Assembly: GCA_020632755.1 (NCBI GenBank)
Contig: JACKEY010000021.1
Span: 18,980 to 82,979, forward strand
Origin: Alphaproteobacteria bacterium
GTDB lineage: Bacteria > Myxococcota_A > UBA796 > UBA2385
Direction of reading: 5' to 3'
DNA: 64,000 bases
The notes under the pieces: generated by a model
The model's database searches: none
Seen by the model: the letters and a program-made list of their open reading frames with translations, nothing else
Told to the model about the DNA's origin: nothing
Shown: positions 26,652 through 34,409 of the stretch, piece after piece
Layout of the letters: each line of letters opens with the position of its first letter
Numbering within the stretch: position 1 is the first letter of the stretch
Translations under genes and position numbers: made by a program

Positions 26652-27197
26652 TCAGGGATGGTGCGGCCCGGCGGAGCCCGTCCGCGCTTCGTAGGCAGCG
26701 GCGTCCAGCACCTCCTGTCGCCACTGGTCGTGGCAGGCGGTGCAGGCCTGCAGGGTGTGCTGCGTCGCGCGCAGCACGGCGGCGGCGTCCCGGGTCCGCG
26801 CCGCTTCGGCGATGCCGTCGGCGCGGGCGTGGAAGTCCAGGGCCTGCTCCGTGAACCCGTCCGCGCCGGCCCCCATGTGCTCGCAGGTCATCGCCATCTG
26901 CGGAGACGACCCCATGCGCGCGGCGGCCGCCTCGACCCCGTCCCAGTCCTCCTCGGCCAGCGACCCCGTGATCTCCTCGATCACCCGCAGGTGGTCGCGC
27001 ATCTGCTCCTTCTGGTGGGCCGCCATCATCGGCAGCAGCGGCACGGGCGCGCGCCCGTCCATCGCCGCCAGGGCCGCCTCGGCCGACGGCGGGGCCGCGA
27101 CCTCCGGGGCAGGAGCAGGCGTGGCGGGCGCGTCGGCGTGGCAGGCCAGGACGGGAAGGAGGAGCAGGGGGAGGAGGAGCACGGCGAGGAGGGTCAC
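26652..27197 (-). CDS. Cytochrome c'-like lipoprotein
   Basis: A 181-aa protein with lipobox LPVLAC (Cys19), an Ala/Pro-rich linker, then a predicted helical bundle ending in CTACH (152-156) followed by HDQWR. A C-terminal CxxCH on a four-helix bundle is the cytochrome c' (class II) pattern, proteins that bind NO or CO or transfer electrons. GTG start with GGAG five bases upstream. It is 45 bases upstream of the ATP-grasp gene start on the same strand. Confidence 0.72.
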   Translation of the reverse strand: MTLLAVLLLPLLLLPVLACHADAPATPAPAPEVAAPPSAEAALAAMDGRAPVPLLPMMAAHQKEQMRDHLRVIEEITGSLAEEDWDGVEAAAARMGSSPQMAMTCEHMGAGADGFTEQALDFHARADGIAEAARTRDAAAVLRATQHTLQACTACHDQWRQEVLDAAAYEARTGSAGPHHP

Positions 27198-27320
27198 GAG
27201 GGCTCCACGGGAGGAGGGCGCGGGGGCGTCCCGAGGTGTAGCGCTTGGTCCGGCGAGGAGGAGGGACCTGTGTCGATCCGCCTCCCCCGTGCCATGGTGC
27301 CCATCCCACCGGAGCGCGTG

Positions 27321-30029
27321 ATGGACCCCACCGAGCTCGCCGCCTGGGCCGCGCGCCTCGGCCTCGCCGACGATGCCGTGCCCCTCCTGGCGGAGCTGTG
27401 CGAGGCGGCCGCCGCGGGCGGGGGGAGCCACGGCGGGGCGAGCGACGCCGGCGAGACCGCCTTCGACCTGTTCGGAGAGCAGCGCGCGCCGTCGGCACAG
27501 GCGGGCGCGCCTCAAGGAGCCGTGGCCGGCCCCTCCCCCGCGGCCGATCGCTACGAGCGGCTGGCCCTGCTCGGCGCCGGCGGCATGGGCGAGGTCTGGC
27601 GGGTGCGCGACCGCCAGCTGCACCGGACCCTGGCCATGAAGGTCGTCCGCCCGGAGCCCATGCGACAGGGCGCGGCGCTGGCCCGGTTCGTCGAGGAGGC
27701 GCAGTGCACCGCGCAGCTGCAGCATCCCGGCATCGTGCCCGTGCACGAGCTCGGGCGGCAGGACGACGGCGCGCTGTACTTCACCATGGCCGAGATCCGC
27801 GGCCGCACCCTCGACGCCCTCATCGCCGAGGTGCACGACGCCAGCCGCGGCGGCGCCTGGCGGTCCGGGGCCTCGGGCTGGACCTTCCGCCGGCTGGTCG
27901 ACGCCTTCCACCGCGTCTGCGAGGCGGTCGCCTACGCCCACAGCCGCGGCGTCGTGCACCGGGACCTGAAGCCCGACAACGTCATGCTGGGCGATCACGG
28001 TGAGGTGCAGGTCGTCGACTGGGGCCTGGCCAAGGTCGTCGGGCGGCCCGACCTCGCCGCCGAGGCCGGCGCGCTCGACGCCGTGGTCACCGACCGCTCG
28101 CAGGGCGACGCCACCACCACGCGCGCCGGCGCGGTGGCGGGCACCCCGGCCTACATGCCGCCGGAACAGGCCCGCGGCGACATCGAGCGCATCGACGCCC
28201 GCAGCGACGTCTACGCGCTGGGCGCCATCCTCTACCAGCTGCTGTCGGGGCGCCCGCCCTACGAAGGGCCCGACGGCCTGCAGGTCCTGCGGCAGGTGCT
28301 GGCCGGTCCCCCCGCGCCGGTCGGGCGGGTCGAGCAGCCCGACGCCCCCGCGGTCCTCGACGACCCCGTGGGGCTGCCGCTGCCCGCCGAGCTCGTCGGG
28401 GCGGTCGGGCGCGCCATGGCCCGCGAACCGGGCGACCGCTTCGCCGACGCCGGCGAGCTGGCCGACGAGATCGCCGCCTGGCTCGAGGGTGCACGACGGC
28501 GCGAGCAGGCCCTGGACGTCGTGACCCGGGCCGAGGAGCTCGCCCCCCGGGCCGACGCGCTGCGGGCCCATGCCGCCGCCTTGCGGGCCGAGGCCGAGGC
28601 CCTGCTCGAGGGCGTCGCCAGCGGCGACAGCGACGAGCGCAAGGCCCCGGGCTGGGACAAGGAGGACGGGGCCGCCGCACTCGAGCGCGACGCGGACCTG
28701 CTCGCCCTGCGCGTCGAGCAGGGGCTCTACGGCGCGCTCCGCATCGACCCCAGCCTGCCGGAAGCCCACGCCGCCCTGGCCGAGCGGCACCGCGACGCCC
28801 ACCAGGCTGCCGAAGAAGTGCGGGACGCCGACGCCCTGGCCCGGGCCGAGCTGCTGCTCACCGAGCACGCGGCCGCCCTGCCGGTCGACCACCCCACCCG
28901 CCGGCGAGCCGCCGCGTGGCTCAGCGGCGACGGTGCGCTCACCCTGCACTCCGATCCCCCCGGGGCCGAGGTCCTGCTGCACCGCTACGCCCTGCACCGG
29001 CGCCGGCTCGTGCCCGTCTTCGAGCGCTCGCTCGGCCGGACGCCGATCGCACGGACCCGCCTGCCGCGCGGCAGCTGGCTGTGCGTGCTGCGCCACCCCG
29101 ATCACCCCGACGTGCACTACCCGGTGCACATCGGCCGCGGCGAGCACTGGGACGGCGTCGCGCCCGGTGAGCGGGACCCGACTCCCGTGCCGCTGCCGGG
29201 CCGGGACGACCTGGGGCCCGACGACTGCTACGTCCCGCCCGGCTGGTTCTGGTCGGGCGGCGATCCCGAAGCGCCCAGCAGCCTGCCCCGACGCCGCCTG
29301 TGGTGCGACGGGCTCGTCGTGCAGCGCTTCCCCGTGACCAACCGCCGGTTCATCGCCTTCCTCGACGACCTCGTCGCCCAGGGCCTCGACGACGAAGCCC
29401 TGCGCCACGTGCCGCGGGAGCGCGGGGGCCAGTCCGGCGAAGAAGGCGCCGCCATCTACGGTCGCGACGCCGACGGACGCTTCGTGTTGCGGGCCGACGC
29501 CGACGGCGACGTCTGGCAGCCCGACTGGCCCGTGCTGCACGTCGACTGGCACGGCGCGCGGGCCTTCTGCGACTGGCAGGCCCGGCGCAGCGGCCGTCCC
29601 TGGCGGCTGCCCGCCGAGCTCGAGTGGGAGAAGGCCGCCCGCGGCGTCGACGGCCGCGCCTTCCCCTGGGGCGACCGCGCCGACCCGTCCTGGGCGCTGC
29701 TGCGCGAGACCCGCCAGGACGTGCACGAGCCCGCCGTCGTCGACAGCTTCCCCGTCGACGAGAGCGTCTACGGCGTGCGCGGCATGGGCGGCAACGTCCG
29801 GGACTGGTGCGCCGGCATCCACGAAGCCGACGGGCCCGCCCTGCCCGACCTGCGCGTGCGCCCCGACGAAGCCCCGGCCGACGCGCCCGACCTGCGCAGC
29901 AACCGCGGCGGCCTGTGGGGCGGCCCCGCCCGCTACGCCCGCTGCGCCAACCGCTTCTGGTGCGCCGCCACCAACCGCAACAGCAGCCTGTCCCTGCGCC
30001 CCTTCCGGAGCTTCCCCTCCCGCGCCTGA
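27321..30029 (+). CDS. Ser/Thr protein kinase fused to a formylglycine-generating-enzyme-like domain
   Basis: A 902-aa protein. The kinase domain covers about 78-400: glycine loop GAGGMG (85-90), Lys107, HRDLKPDN (213-220), DWG in place of DFG, and an MPPEQA activation segment. A helical linker follows, then a PEGA-like segment, then a FGE-sulfatase domain (about 640-890) with LPAELEWEKAARG, GNVRDWC and CANRFW. No transmembrane helix is obvious, unlike many Pkn kinases. FGE-like domains oxidise cysteine to formylglycine or have other roles; here the activity is unproven. ATG at 27321 has GGAG six bases upstream; GTG 27270 and ATG 27294 are alternatives. Confidence 0.9.
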   Translation: MDPTELAAWAARLGLADDAVPLLAELCEAAAAGGGSHGGASDAGETAFDLFGEQRAPSAQAGAPQGAVAGPSPAADRYERLALLGAGGMGEVWRVRDRQLHRTLAMKVVRPEPMRQGAALARFVEEAQCTAQLQHPGIVPVHELGRQDDGALYFTMAEIRGRTLDALIAEVHDASRGGAWRSGASGWTFRRLVDAFHRVCEAVAYAHSRGVVHRDLKPDNVMLGDHGEVQVVDWGLAKVVGRPDLAAEAGALDAVVTDRSQGDATTTRAGAVAGTPAYMPPEQARGDIERIDARSDVYALGAILYQLLSGRPPYEGPDGLQVLRQVLAGPPAPVGRVEQPDAPAVLDDPVGLPLPAELVGAVGRAMAREPGDRFADAGELADEIAAWLEGARRREQALDVVTRAEELAPRADALRAHAAALRAEAEALLEGVASGDSDERKAPGWDKEDGAAALERDADLLALRVEQGLYGALRIDPSLPEAHAALAERHRDAHQAAEEVRDADALARAELLLTEHAAALPVDHPTRRRAAAWLSGDGALTLHSDPPGAEVLLHRYALHRRRLVPVFERSLGRTPIARTRLPRGSWLCVLRHPDHPDVHYPVHIGRGEHWDGVAPGERDPTPVPLPGRDDLGPDDCYVPPGWFWSGGDPEAPSSLPRRRLWCDGLVVQRFPVTNRRFIAFLDDLVAQGLDDEALRHVPRERGGQSGEEGAAIYGRDADGRFVLRADADGDVWQPDWPVLHVDWHGARAFCDWQARRSGRPWRLPAELEWEKAARGVDGRAFPWGDRADPSWALLRETRQDVHEPAVVDSFPVDESVYGVRGMGGNVRDWCAGIHEADGPALPDLRVRPDEAPADAPDLRSNRGGLWGGPARYARCANRFWCAATNRNSSLSLRPFRSFPSRA

Positions 30030-30082
30030 CCGGCCCCCACCGTTGCCCCGCGTCCCCCTCCCGGGCTACAGCACCGCGACCC

Positions 30083-30159
<77 letters not shown>

Positions 30160-30162
30160 CAT

Positions 30163-30192
30163 CGCCCCCTGTCGCGAAAGCGGCAGGGGGCG
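30163..30192 (+). terminator. Terminator of tRNA-Pro
   Basis: A 13-bp stem (one G-U pair; arms CGCCCCCTGTCGC and GCGGCAGGGGGCG) capped by a GAAA tetraloop, followed by TTGTGG. It begins three bases after the tRNA CCA. Confidence 0.85.
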
Positions 30193-30267
30193 TTGTGGTC
30201 GGGGAGCAAGCGTCGGCCGCAGGCCGACGCGCAGCCCGCAGGGCGGCGGCGCAGCCGACGCCCGAGG

Positions 30268-30450
30268 GACAGGATTCGAAGGGCGCAGGGCGGCGCGAGC
30301 GCCGTCGCCGTCAAGCGCTGCGCGCTGGACGGACGCCACCCGCGGGCAGATAGCCCGCGGGCCATCGAGCGCGCGGCGCGTCAAGCGCCGCAGCCCGAAG
30401 CCCCGGCCCGCAGGCCGAGCGGCAAGCGAGGCCGGAGGGCGAATCCTGTC
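30268..30450. repeat. tRNA-associated repeat unit A (183 bp)
   Basis: Begins GACAGGATTCG and ends CGAATCCTGTC, perfect inverted ends that match the T-arm/3' segment of tRNA-Pro (TTCGAATCCTGTC) in the minus and plus orientation respectively. About 98% identical to unit B, 252 bp downstream. The sequence after it (to about 30501) still resembles the tRNA 3' flank and terminator. Confidence 0.85.
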
Positions 30451-30483
30451 GCCGCAGGATCCACATGCCGTGCCCACGCAGAT

Positions 30484-30501
30484 CTGTCGCGCAAGCGGCA
30501 G
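30484..30501. repeat. Terminator-like hairpin after unit A
   Basis: CTGTCGC-GCAA-GCGGCAG: the same inner stem as the tRNA-Pro terminator with a GNRA loop (GCAA instead of GAAA). It supports unit A being followed by a copy of the tRNA 3' flank. Confidence 0.6.
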
Positions 30502-30519
30502 GGGCCTGGCCTCGCGAGG

Positions 30520-30702
30520 GACAGGATTCGAAGGGCGCAGGGCGGCGCGAGCGCCGTCGCCGTCAAGCGCTGCGCACTGGACGGACGCCACCCGCGGGCA
30601 GATAGCCCGCGGGCCATCGAGCGCGCGGCGCGTCAAGCGCCGCAGCTCGGAGCCCCGGCCCGCAGGCCGAGCGGCAAGCGAGGCCGGAGGGCGAATCCTG
30701 TC
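30520..30702. repeat. tRNA-associated repeat unit B (183 bp)
   Basis: Same length and inverted ends as unit A, about three substitutions apart. The tail after it again reads like a worn tRNA 3' end plus flank. Confidence 0.85.
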
Positions 30703-30747
30703 GCCGCCGGACCCACTTGCCGTGCCCACTCCGCCGCGCTCGCTGCC

Positions 30748-30868
30748 GCGCGAGCACCGTCGCCGTCAAGCGCCGCGCGCTGGACGGACGCCACCCGCGG
30801 GCAACCAGCCCCCCGTCCCCATCGAGCGCCTACCACGCCAAGCGTCGCAGCCCGAGACCTCGCCCCAC
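30748..30868. repeat. Decayed third repeat copy C
   Basis: Shares the GCCGTCAAGCG / CTGGACGGACGCCACCCGCGGGCA core of units A and B, then diverges. It lacks the T-arm-like ends. Confidence 0.65.
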
Positions 30869-30971
30869 CGCGATACCCGCGACGACCCCACCGACCGTGA
30901 ATCTCTCCCTTTCAGGTGACGTTTCCCCGGCGTCCTCGGTAGTGTCATCGAACCCACAGCCAGGAGCCCGC

Positions 30972-31160
30972 ATGACCGACCCGAAGAAGACGCCGACCGC
31001 CCCCCAGACCGAGAGCGCCCCGCCCCCCGCCGAGCCCCCGGTCCGCGAGCTGGAGGTCGACGACGTCGAGACCGAGGACGGCCAGGACGTGAAGGGCGGA
31101 AGTATTGCGGTCTTCGGGACTCATTGCTGGGGTAACGGAAACGGGGGACCCACCGGCTGA
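30972..31160 (+). CDS. Putative RiPP precursor peptide with double-glycine leader
   Basis: A 62-aa peptide. A Pro/Thr-rich start and an acidic leader stretch (RELEVDDVETEDGQDV, 25-40) end in K-G-G (41-43), the typical double-glycine cleavage site. The 19-residue tail (44-62) is Gly-rich with single Cys52, His51 and Trp53. GGAG sits five bases before the ATG. Codons 2-42 all end in G or C, but eight of codons 43-62 end in A or T. No modification enzyme or peptidase-exporter is in the window, so it would be an orphan precursor. Function is inference; the gene itself is supported by ribosome site and codon bias. Confidence 0.6.
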   Translation: MTDPKKTPTAPQTESAPPPAEPPVRELEVDDVETEDGQDVKGGSIAVFGTHCWGNGNGGPTG

Positions 31161-31290
31161 CGCGAAGCGACGAGCCACCGCCACGAAGGCCCCAGCCGCG
31201 GCGCCCACGCAGCCCCGCTCCCCGAGCGAACACGCAGCGCCCAGGCTACTCGTAGCTCCCCGCCGCCCCACGGCGCCCCAGGGAGCTTGC

Positions 31291-32208
31291 ATGCAGTACG
31301 CCGGGTTCGCGCCCGATGCGCAGGTCGAAGCCGCCGTTGCGTCGGTCGTCCGTGGCCTCTACACCTCGCAGCCCTATGTCATCGCGGCCGCGCCCCCCGC
31401 GCTGGCAGCGATCCCGAAGGACGCCAGCGACGCACAGGTCGCCCGCGCCCTGTTCGACGCCCCCGAGCTGGCCGCCTTCCACTTCACCCTGCTGGGAGCG
31501 GCCGAGACCGACTGCGCCGCGCTGTTCGCCCTGGGCATCGCCCGGGCCGGCGGGCTCGCGGGAGCGGGCAGCCGGTTGGACGGGCGCACGCTCCCTCCCG
31601 AGTGGTTCCTGGTCCGGGCCGCCCTGCACGGGAGCGCTGCCGTCGTCCGCCTGTTGCTCGAGGCAGGCGTCGACCCGAACTGGGTCGATGTCGACGGACA
31701 GAACGACCACACCGCACTGCATTGGGCCGTCTACTCCGGCCACACCCAGGCCGTCGCCGCGCTCGTCGCCGCACCGGGCATCGACCTGATGGCCCTGGAC
31801 AAGCGGCGATCCACGCCGCTCGCATGCGCGATGGGGTTCGTCGGCTCCGCCTGCGCCCCCCAGCTCCTGGCCGCGGGGGCCAGCCCCCACGACGCCGGCC
31901 CGGGCGTCTCCATCCCCCTCGTCCTCGCCGCGCAGGTCGGCAACGCCGACCTGGTCCAGCAGCTGCTGGACGCCGGCGCCGACCCGAACGTCATCGACAA
32001 GAAGTCCGGGATCACGCCGCTCCAGCAGGGGATCGTGCGCGGCTCCATCCAGGTGATCGAGCGGCTGCAGGCTGCGGGCGCAGACCCGGACATCCCGTCG
32101 AGCAAGAAGTTCAAGAAGAGCGGCTACGACATGGCCCGCGGCTCGACCGCCTTCGACTTCGCCGCCCTGTCGCGCCACCGCGTGATCGTCGAGGCCTTTG
32201 CCCGCTGA
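31291..32208 (+). CDS. Ankyrin-repeat protein
   Basis: A 305-aa protein with an N-terminal helical region, then four to five ankyrin units. Clear examples are NDHTALHWAVYSGHTQAVAALVAA, SIPLVLAAQVGNADLVQQLLDAGADPN and ITPLQQGIVRGSIQVIERLQAAGADPD. GGGAG precedes the ATG. Ankyrin repeats mediate protein binding; no partner is identified. It lies downstream of the RiPP-like gene but 130 bases away, with no evidence they work together. Confidence 0.85.
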   Translation: MQYAGFAPDAQVEAAVASVVRGLYTSQPYVIAAAPPALAAIPKDASDAQVARALFDAPELAAFHFTLLGAAETDCAALFALGIARAGGLAGAGSRLDGRTLPPEWFLVRAALHGSAAVVRLLLEAGVDPNWVDVDGQNDHTALHWAVYSGHTQAVAALVAAPGIDLMALDKRRSTPLACAMGFVGSACAPQLLAAGASPHDAGPGVSIPLVLAAQVGNADLVQQLLDAGADPNVIDKKSGITPLQQGIVRGSIQVIERLQAAGADPDIPSSKKFKKSGYDMARGSTAFDFAALSRHRVIVEAFAR

Positions 32209-32279
32209 ACGCCCCGCCAGCCGCCCCGCTGGCGTGCGCCGCGTCCGCCCGCCGTGAGAGACTGCCCAGGGAGGCCGGC

Positions 32280-33290
32280 ATGGCGACCGCACGATCGAAG
32301 GTCCTGATCGGTGGCGCCGTCGCCCTCGGCGCCACGCTGACCGCCTGCCTCGCGGGCACGGGTCTGGTCTGGCAGTCGGCCCGCTCCGCGCAGGACCTGG
32401 CCGCGCATCCCGCCCCCGGCGACCTGCTCCAGGTCGATGGCAGGCTGCTGCACCTGCACTGCATCGGCGACGGTGCCCCCGTGGTCGTCTTCATCACCGG
32501 CCTCAACGGGACCGCCAGCGTGGTCGGGCCGGTGCAGCGCGCAGCCGCCGAGACCACCCGGGCCTGCGCCTACGACCGCGCCGGCCTGGGCTACAGCGAG
32601 CCGACCGACCACCCCCGTCGCGCGGCCGAGACCGCCGACGAGCTGGCCGCGCTGCTCGACGCCGCGGTCATCACCGAGCCGCTGGTCCTGGTCGGCCACT
32701 CCTGGGGCGGCATCCTGGCGCGCTCCTTCGCCACCCGCCAGCCGGACCGCGTCGCCGGGATGGTGCTCATCGACTCCTCCCACGAAGGCCAGCTCGATGC
32801 CCTCGGCGAAGCGGCGGCCGAGGGCGTGCCCCTCCCGTTCCAGCTCGGCCGCGTGCTGCAACCGCTCGGCGTGGTGCGCCTCGCGGGCATGGTCGAGGCA
32901 GCCACCGCCTCCATCCCCACGCTGTCCGATGCCGACCGTGCCTCGCTCATCGCGACCTCTGGCCAGTCGCACACCTCCCGGGCCAACGGTCTCGAGTTCC
33001 TGTCCATGGCGGCCGAGCTCGATGCCCGCGGCGCGCCGCCCGACCTGAGAGACCTGCCGCTCATCGTCCTCAGCCAGGACGGCCATGGACCGGAAGGCCT
33101 CAGCGGCGACGAGCTCACCCGCTGGCAAGGCCTCCAGCGCGACCTGGCCTCGCGATCCTCTGCCGGGCGACTCGAGATCGTCGCCGACAGCGGCCACGTC
33201 ATCATGTGGGATCAGCCCGACGCCGTGACCGCCGCCATCCGCGATGTCGTCCGGACGATACGGGAGCAGTCCGACCCGGCCGCGCCGTAG
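32280..33290 (+). CDS. Alpha/beta hydrolase, probable lipoprotein
   Basis: A 336-aa protein. An N-terminal hydrophobic segment contains a lipobox-like LTAC (Cys23). The hydrolase core has FITGLNG (oxyanion turn), the nucleophile elbow GHSWGG (Ser141) and a C-terminal DSGHVIMWDQPDAV with the catalytic His. Likely an esterase-like enzyme attached to or in the envelope. AGGGAGG ribosome site before the ATG at 32280. Substrate unknown. Confidence 0.83.
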   Translation: MATARSKVLIGGAVALGATLTACLAGTGLVWQSARSAQDLAAHPAPGDLLQVDGRLLHLHCIGDGAPVVVFITGLNGTASVVGPVQRAAAETTRACAYDRAGLGYSEPTDHPRRAAETADELAALLDAAVITEPLVLVGHSWGGILARSFATRQPDRVAGMVLIDSSHEGQLDALGEAAAEGVPLPFQLGRVLQPLGVVRLAGMVEAATASIPTLSDADRASLIATSGQSHTSRANGLEFLSMAAELDARGAPPDLRDLPLIVLSQDGHGPEGLSGDELTRWQGLQRDLASRSSAGRLEIVADSGHVIMWDQPDAVTAAIRDVVRTIREQSDPAAP

Positions 33291-33329
33291 TCGCGGGTCC
33301 CGCCGACCAACCGCCCAGAAGGAGCCCGG

Positions 33330-33932
33330 ATGCCCCCGAACGACGACGCCTTCCCGCAAGGCAAGGACGGCCTCGCCATTCGCGGCTTCGAGAGCGGCAC
33401 AGCCTTCGGCGCCTGGCTGGCCGAAGAACACACCAGCTGCCCCGGCATCTGGCTGCAGATCCCCAAGAAGGGCAGCACCGTGTCGGGCCCGACCTACGGC
33501 GAAGCGCTGGAAGAAGCCCTGCGCTTCGGCTGGATCGACAGCCAGAAGGCCAGCGCCGACGCCGACGTCTACCTGCAGCGCTTCACGCCGCGGAAGGCCC
33601 GCAGCCCCTGGTCCAAGGTCAACCGCACCAAGGCCGAGGCCCTGATCGCCGCCGGCCGCATGGAGCCTGCCGGCCAGCGCGAGGTCGATGCCGCACGCAC
33701 GGACGGCCGCTGGGACCGCGCCTACGCCGGCTCGCGCACCATCACCGTGCCGCCCGACCTGCAGGCCGCCCTGGACGCCGATCCCGCCGCCAGCGCCTTC
33801 TTCGCCACACTCAGCAGCGCGAATCGGTACGCCATCCTCTACCGGGTGCACGAAGCGAAGCGCGCCGAAACCCGCGCGCGGCGCATCGAGAAGTTCGTCG
33901 CCATGTGCGCCCGGGGCGAGACCGTGCACTGA
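33330..33932 (+). CDS. YdeI/OmpD-associated family protein
   Basis: A 200-aa cytosolic protein with family signatures GIWLQIPKKGS, YGEALEEALRFGWIDSQK, YLQRFTPRKARSPWSKVN and a C-terminal AKRAETRARRIEKF. Homologues are called YdeI or bacteriocin-protection proteins. The molecular role is unclear. It ends the plus-strand run before the intergenic repeat cluster. Confidence 0.88.
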   Translation: MPPNDDAFPQGKDGLAIRGFESGTAFGAWLAEEHTSCPGIWLQIPKKGSTVSGPTYGEALEEALRFGWIDSQKASADADVYLQRFTPRKARSPWSKVNRTKAEALIAAGRMEPAGQREVDAARTDGRWDRAYAGSRTITVPPDLQAALDADPAASAFFATLSSANRYAILYRVHEAKRAETRARRIEKFVAMCARGETVH

Positions 33933-33960
33933 GGGCTCTGCCTGAGGGACACCGCCCGGG

Positions 33961-34024
33961 CGACGCCGTCTGAGCGACGCCGTCTGAGCGACGCCGTCTG
34001 AGCGACGCCGTCTGAGCGACGCCG
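33961..34024. repeat. 14-bp tandem repeats, about 4.6 copies
   Basis: Unit CGACGCCGTCTGAG repeated exactly from 33961 to 34016, then a partial copy. Confidence 0.9.
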
Positions 34025-34237
34025 CGGCCCCCGCGTGGTGCGGTTCCCGGACAGTTGCACGTACAAGGGTCGTGCATTCGCAACACCAGCCGGACAGGGG
34101 TCCCGATTTCGCAACCCGGGTCGGCCCGGCCCCGCCGCGGCGTCCGCAAGTCCAGCAATCACGCTACCCACACCGGGCAGATCACCCGACTCGTTGCGAA
34201 TTCGGGGGACCTGCACGGGCCGCGATGCGCTCCCCCC

Positions 34238-34380
34238 ACAGTTGAACACTCAACTGTCCCCCGTTCGCAACGCCCGCCACCGCGGCCTGCCAATCCCGGA
34301 CAGTTGAACACTCAACTGTCCCCCGTTCGCAACGCCAGCCGCCGCGGCCTGCGTTCCCCCCACAGCTGAACACTCAACCG
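34238..34380. repeat. Palindromic repeat cluster, period about 61 bp
   Basis: Three dyads: ACAGTTGA-ACAC-TCAACTGT at 34238-34257 and again at 34300-34319 (both perfect), and a worn form CAGCTGA-ACAC-TCAACCG near 34361. Each is followed by CCCGTTCGCAACGCC or a variant. Looser copies with TTCGCAAC lie upstream at about 34075, 34107 and 34192 (the last inverted). Confidence 0.8.
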
Positions 34381-34409
34381 TCGCCGGTTCGCACCGCCGG
34401 GCAGCGCTG

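Larger units (their letters stand above)
30193..30971. other. Long non-coding region with tRNA-derived repeats
   Basis: 779 bases without a credible gene. Open frames here exist on both strands only because the repeats are GC-rich. It holds two near-identical repeat units, a decayed third one, a hairpin resembling the tRNA terminator, and the leader of the small RiPP-like gene. Confidence 0.7.
33933..34409. other. Intergenic region packed with short repeats
   Basis: 477 bases between convergent genes and without a credible gene. It contains 14-bp tandem repeats (33961-34024) and a set of about 60-bp palindromic units with a TTCGCAAC motif (34040-34390). Confidence 0.75.

Noticed and set aside
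30193..30900. Long open frames on both strands in the tRNA-downstream repeats
   Set aside because: They arise from GC-rich repeats with no ribosome sites, and peptide sequence simply mirrors the DNA repeats.
30160..30971. A prophage or integrative element inserted at tRNA-Pro
   Set aside because: No integrase, phage or conjugation genes occur downstream; only small tRNA-derived repeats are visible.
34238..34380. Possible CRISPR array
   Set aside because: Only three units, the palindromes are worn, the intervening sequence is itself repetitive, and no cas genes are near.
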